Assembly (NCBI GenBank): GCA_004554085.1
Contig: SFNY01000034.1
Coordinates: 1 to 33,191 of the forward strand
Direction: 5' to 3'
Source: Clostridiales bacterium
GTDB taxonomy: Bacteria; Bacillota; Clostridia; Christensenellales; Aristaeellaceae
DNA length: 33,191 nt
Shown here: one piece after another, positions 31,525 through 33,191 of the stretch
Layout: each line of letters opens with the position of its first letter
Numbering within the stretch: position 1 is the first letter of the stretch
The notes under the pieces: generated by a model
The model's input: the letters and a program-made list of their open reading frames with translations, nothing else
Databases searched by the model: none
Told to the model about the DNA's origin: nothing
Translations under genes and position numbers: made by a program

Positions 31525-32508
31525 TCACCAGAGCTCCGCAAGCTCGATGCCGGAGTAGTAGTAGGTCACGATTTCCTCGGCAGTCTTGCCCTCGTCCGCC
31601 ATCTGGCGCGCGCCCCACTGGGACATGCCCACGCCGTGGCCGAAGCCGCTGCCGGTGAAGGTAATCTCATCGCCGTGAATCTCGATGGAGTGGATCAGCG
31701 TGCTCTTGAGCTCGGACGCGCCAATCTGCAGGCGGAAGGTCGGCGCGGAGACCTCCGTGCTTTCGTTGACCAGGAAGGTCACGGCCCTGCCGGACTCGCC
31801 GCGCTCACCAACCTCAAAGCGCTCGATGGCTTCCACCTGCGTGCCCGCATCCTGACAGGCCTTGCGCACCTGCTCCAGCGTGAAGGTTGCGCTCCAGTTC
31901 TGCACCTCCTCCGGCGCCTGATCGGACTCCGGTGCCTCCACGATCTTCAGATATGCCGGATCCTCGCTGTAATCCAGCGCCTTGGTGGGCAACTCCGTCT
32001 TGCCGCCGGAGTGCGCGTGGAACCAGGCCTGGGTGAAGTCGCCGTCGGCTGTCATGACGATGCCGCGCGTCTCGTTCACCGCCTCGCGAATCCGGTCGTT
32101 GATCGCGTCGGCGTTGTAGGCCTGGGCCTCCTGCACGTCGGTGGAGATGTCTGCGCCCTCATAGCCGGAGGTCTTGCTGCTCAAAAACTTCATGGTGAAG
32201 GTTCGGGCGAGGATCGCCTGCGCCTTCAGGGCCTCGACGGGCCAGGTATTCTTCATTTCACCTGCGACCACGCCCATGATGTAGGTCTCCAGATCCATCT
32301 CCTCAATGGACTCCGTGGCCGTGTTGTACACCTTCAGCAGCGGAATTCCGTCCGCATTGCGGGACAGGCGCTCGGGGATCTCCGGCACGTCGCCGGAGGC
32401 GGTCTCATTTTCCTGGTTGGCACCCATGCAGGCACTCAGGTTCAACAGCAGAAGCAGACAGCACAGCGCCGCCAGCATTCGTCGGAAAAGCTTGCGCTTT
32501 CGGTTCAT
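31525..32508 (-). CDS. spoIID: SpoIID/LytB-domain lipoprotein
   Basis: 327 residues. ATG 32508 is eight nt from GAGG; two upstream in-frame ATGs fit worse. The signal peptide ends in a lipobox (NLSAC, C27), so the protein is probably lipid-anchored outside. The SpoIID domain shows LETYIMGVVAGEM with the catalytic-type Glu, then WPVEALKAQAILARTF, AWFHAHSGGKTE and GFGHGVGMSQWGA. SpoIID is a lytic transglycosylase that partners SpoIIP in engulfment. Classical SpoIID has a plain membrane anchor rather than a lipobox, so this may be a SpoIID/LytB paralogue. It follows radA by 48 bp. Confidence 0.85.
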   Translation of the reverse strand: MNRKRKLFRRMLAALCCLLLLLNLSACMGANQENETASGDVPEIPERLSRNADGIPLLKVYNTATESIEEMDLETYIMGVVAGEMKNTWPVEALKAQAILARTFTMKFLSSKTSGYEGADISTDVQEAQAYNADAINDRIREAVNETRGIVMTADGDFTQAWFHAHSGGKTELPTKALDYSEDPAYLKIVEAPESDQAPEEVQNWSATFTLEQVRKACQDAGTQVEAIERFEVGERGESGRAVTFLVNESTEVSAPTFRLQIGASELKSTLIHSIEIHGDEITFTGSGFGHGVGMSQWGARQMADEGKTAEEIVTYYYSGIELAELW

Positions 32509-32556
32509 ATCCATCACCTCGCGCTTAGATTGAACCGGAAGCGCAGAATTCATGCA

Positions 32557-33191
32557 TCAGTTTGCGAACAGACCCAGCTCGCCGATGGCCTGGGAGACCG
32601 TCTCGACGCCCACCACGCGCATGCCCTCGGGAATCTTCAGGTTGCGCAGGTTGCCCTTGGGCAGAATCACCTGATCGAAGCCCATGCGCATGCACTCCAC
32701 GATGCGGCGCTCCGCCTGGGGCACGGCGCGCACCTCGCCCGCCAGACCCACCTCGCCCATCACCGCCCAGTTTCCCTCGGTGGGACGGTTGCGGAAGGAG
32801 GACGCGACGGCAGCGCAGAGCGCCAGATCCGCCGCAGGCTCGGTCAGCGACATGCCACCGGCGATGTTGATGTACACGTCCTTGTCGTACAGGCGCATGC
32901 CGGCGCGCTTCTCCATCACCGCCAGCAGCAGCGCAAGCCTGCCCTGATCCACGCCGCTGGCCATGCGCCGGGGATTTCCGAACACGGTGGCGGACACCAG
33001 TGCCTGCACGTCCGTCAGCAGCGGCCTCGAGCCCTCGATGGCGCACATGATGACCGATCCGCTGGCGTTGTGGGCGCGCTCGGACAGGAGCGCCTCGCTG
33101 GCGTTGAGCACCTCCCGCATGCCCTCGCTGGTCATCTCGAACATGCCCAGCTCGTTGACCGAGCCGAAGCGGTTCTTCACCGCGCGCAGCA
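32557..33191 (-). CDS. radA: DNA repair protein RadA (Sms), C-terminal part (start outside window)
   Basis: 211 residues are visible and the frame stays open to the window edge. The RadA-specific KNRFG motif lies near the visible start, followed by NELGMFEM and the Lon-protease-like C-terminal domain (DKDVYINIAGGMSLTEPAADLA). The ATPase core and zinc finger must lie beyond 33191. RadA is a RecA-like branch-migration helicase in recombinational repair. Downstream, the SpoIID-domain gene follows on the same strand. Confidence 0.95.
   Translation of the reverse strand, partial: LRAVKNRFGSVNELGMFEMTSEGMREVLNASEALLSERAHNASGSVIMCAIEGSRPLLTDVQALVSATVFGNPRRMASGVDQGRLALLLAVMEKRAGMRLYDKDVYINIAGGMSLTEPAADLALCAAVASSFRNRPTEGNWAVMGEVGLAGEVRAVPQAERRIVECMRMGFDQVILPKGNLRNLKIPEGMRVVGVETVSQAIGELGLFAN

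Overview
The window (33.2 kb, GC-rich) looks like a chromosome segment of an anaerobic, spore-forming clostridial Firmicute. The evidence is Spo0A, SpoIIP and a SpoIID-family protein, a CtsR operator in front of clpB, the GlgC/GlgD pair, a glycyl radical enzyme with its activase, and ATP-type PEP carboxykinase. Species cannot be named from the sequence alone. I see no phage, insertion sequence or CRISPR array. Strong sigma-A promoters and hairpin terminators delimit most transcription units.

Region by region. 1-2506 (minus): a cobalamin riboswitch with its own promoter controls a small secreted protein and a larger surface protein that leaves the window. The larger one pairs an alpha/alpha-repeat domain with a DUF4430 (transcobalamin C-terminal-like) domain, the plan of animal intrinsic factor and transcobalamin; this is the strongest candidate for an under-described system. 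2556-4306 (minus): spo0A and spoIIP, the latter behind a sigma-E-like promoter. 4451-6710 (plus): an RpiR-type regulator and a BaiN/HI0933-type flavoprotein. 6679-7925 (minus): a CbxX/CfxQ-type AAA ATPase. 7954-11896 (minus): glgC-glgD-glgA, the ADP-glucose route to glycogen.

11913-16291: a divergent acetate-kinase homologue (minus) facing a glycyl radical activase and an unusually short glycyl radical enzyme of unassigned substrate (plus). 16392-20568 (plus): a DnaK-type Hsp70, a DUF5685 protein, a J protein with a C-terminal cysteine string, and a small membrane zinc-ribbon protein, preceded by two palindromic boxes; this is a second candidate system. 20584-20741 (minus): tRNA-Val(GAC) as a minimal transcription unit. 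20772-21719 (minus): an EamA/DMT permease. 21781-24499 (plus): clpB under a CtsR box. 24517-24727: a hairpin-rich intergenic element bounded by two identical 24-bp palindromes.

24787-29976 (plus): upp, rsmA/ksgA, pckA with a long hairpin in its leader, a small protein with eight cysteines, and a Xer-type recombinase. 30016-33191 (minus): rnhA overlapping a ZnuA-like lipoprotein that has lost metal ligands, a SpoIID-domain lipoprotein and the C-terminal part of radA.

Most named genes are housekeeping or sporulation genes. The parts that deserve attention are the B12-switched surface proteins, the Hsp70/J-protein module, the acyl-kinase/glycyl-radical cluster and the structured pckA leader.
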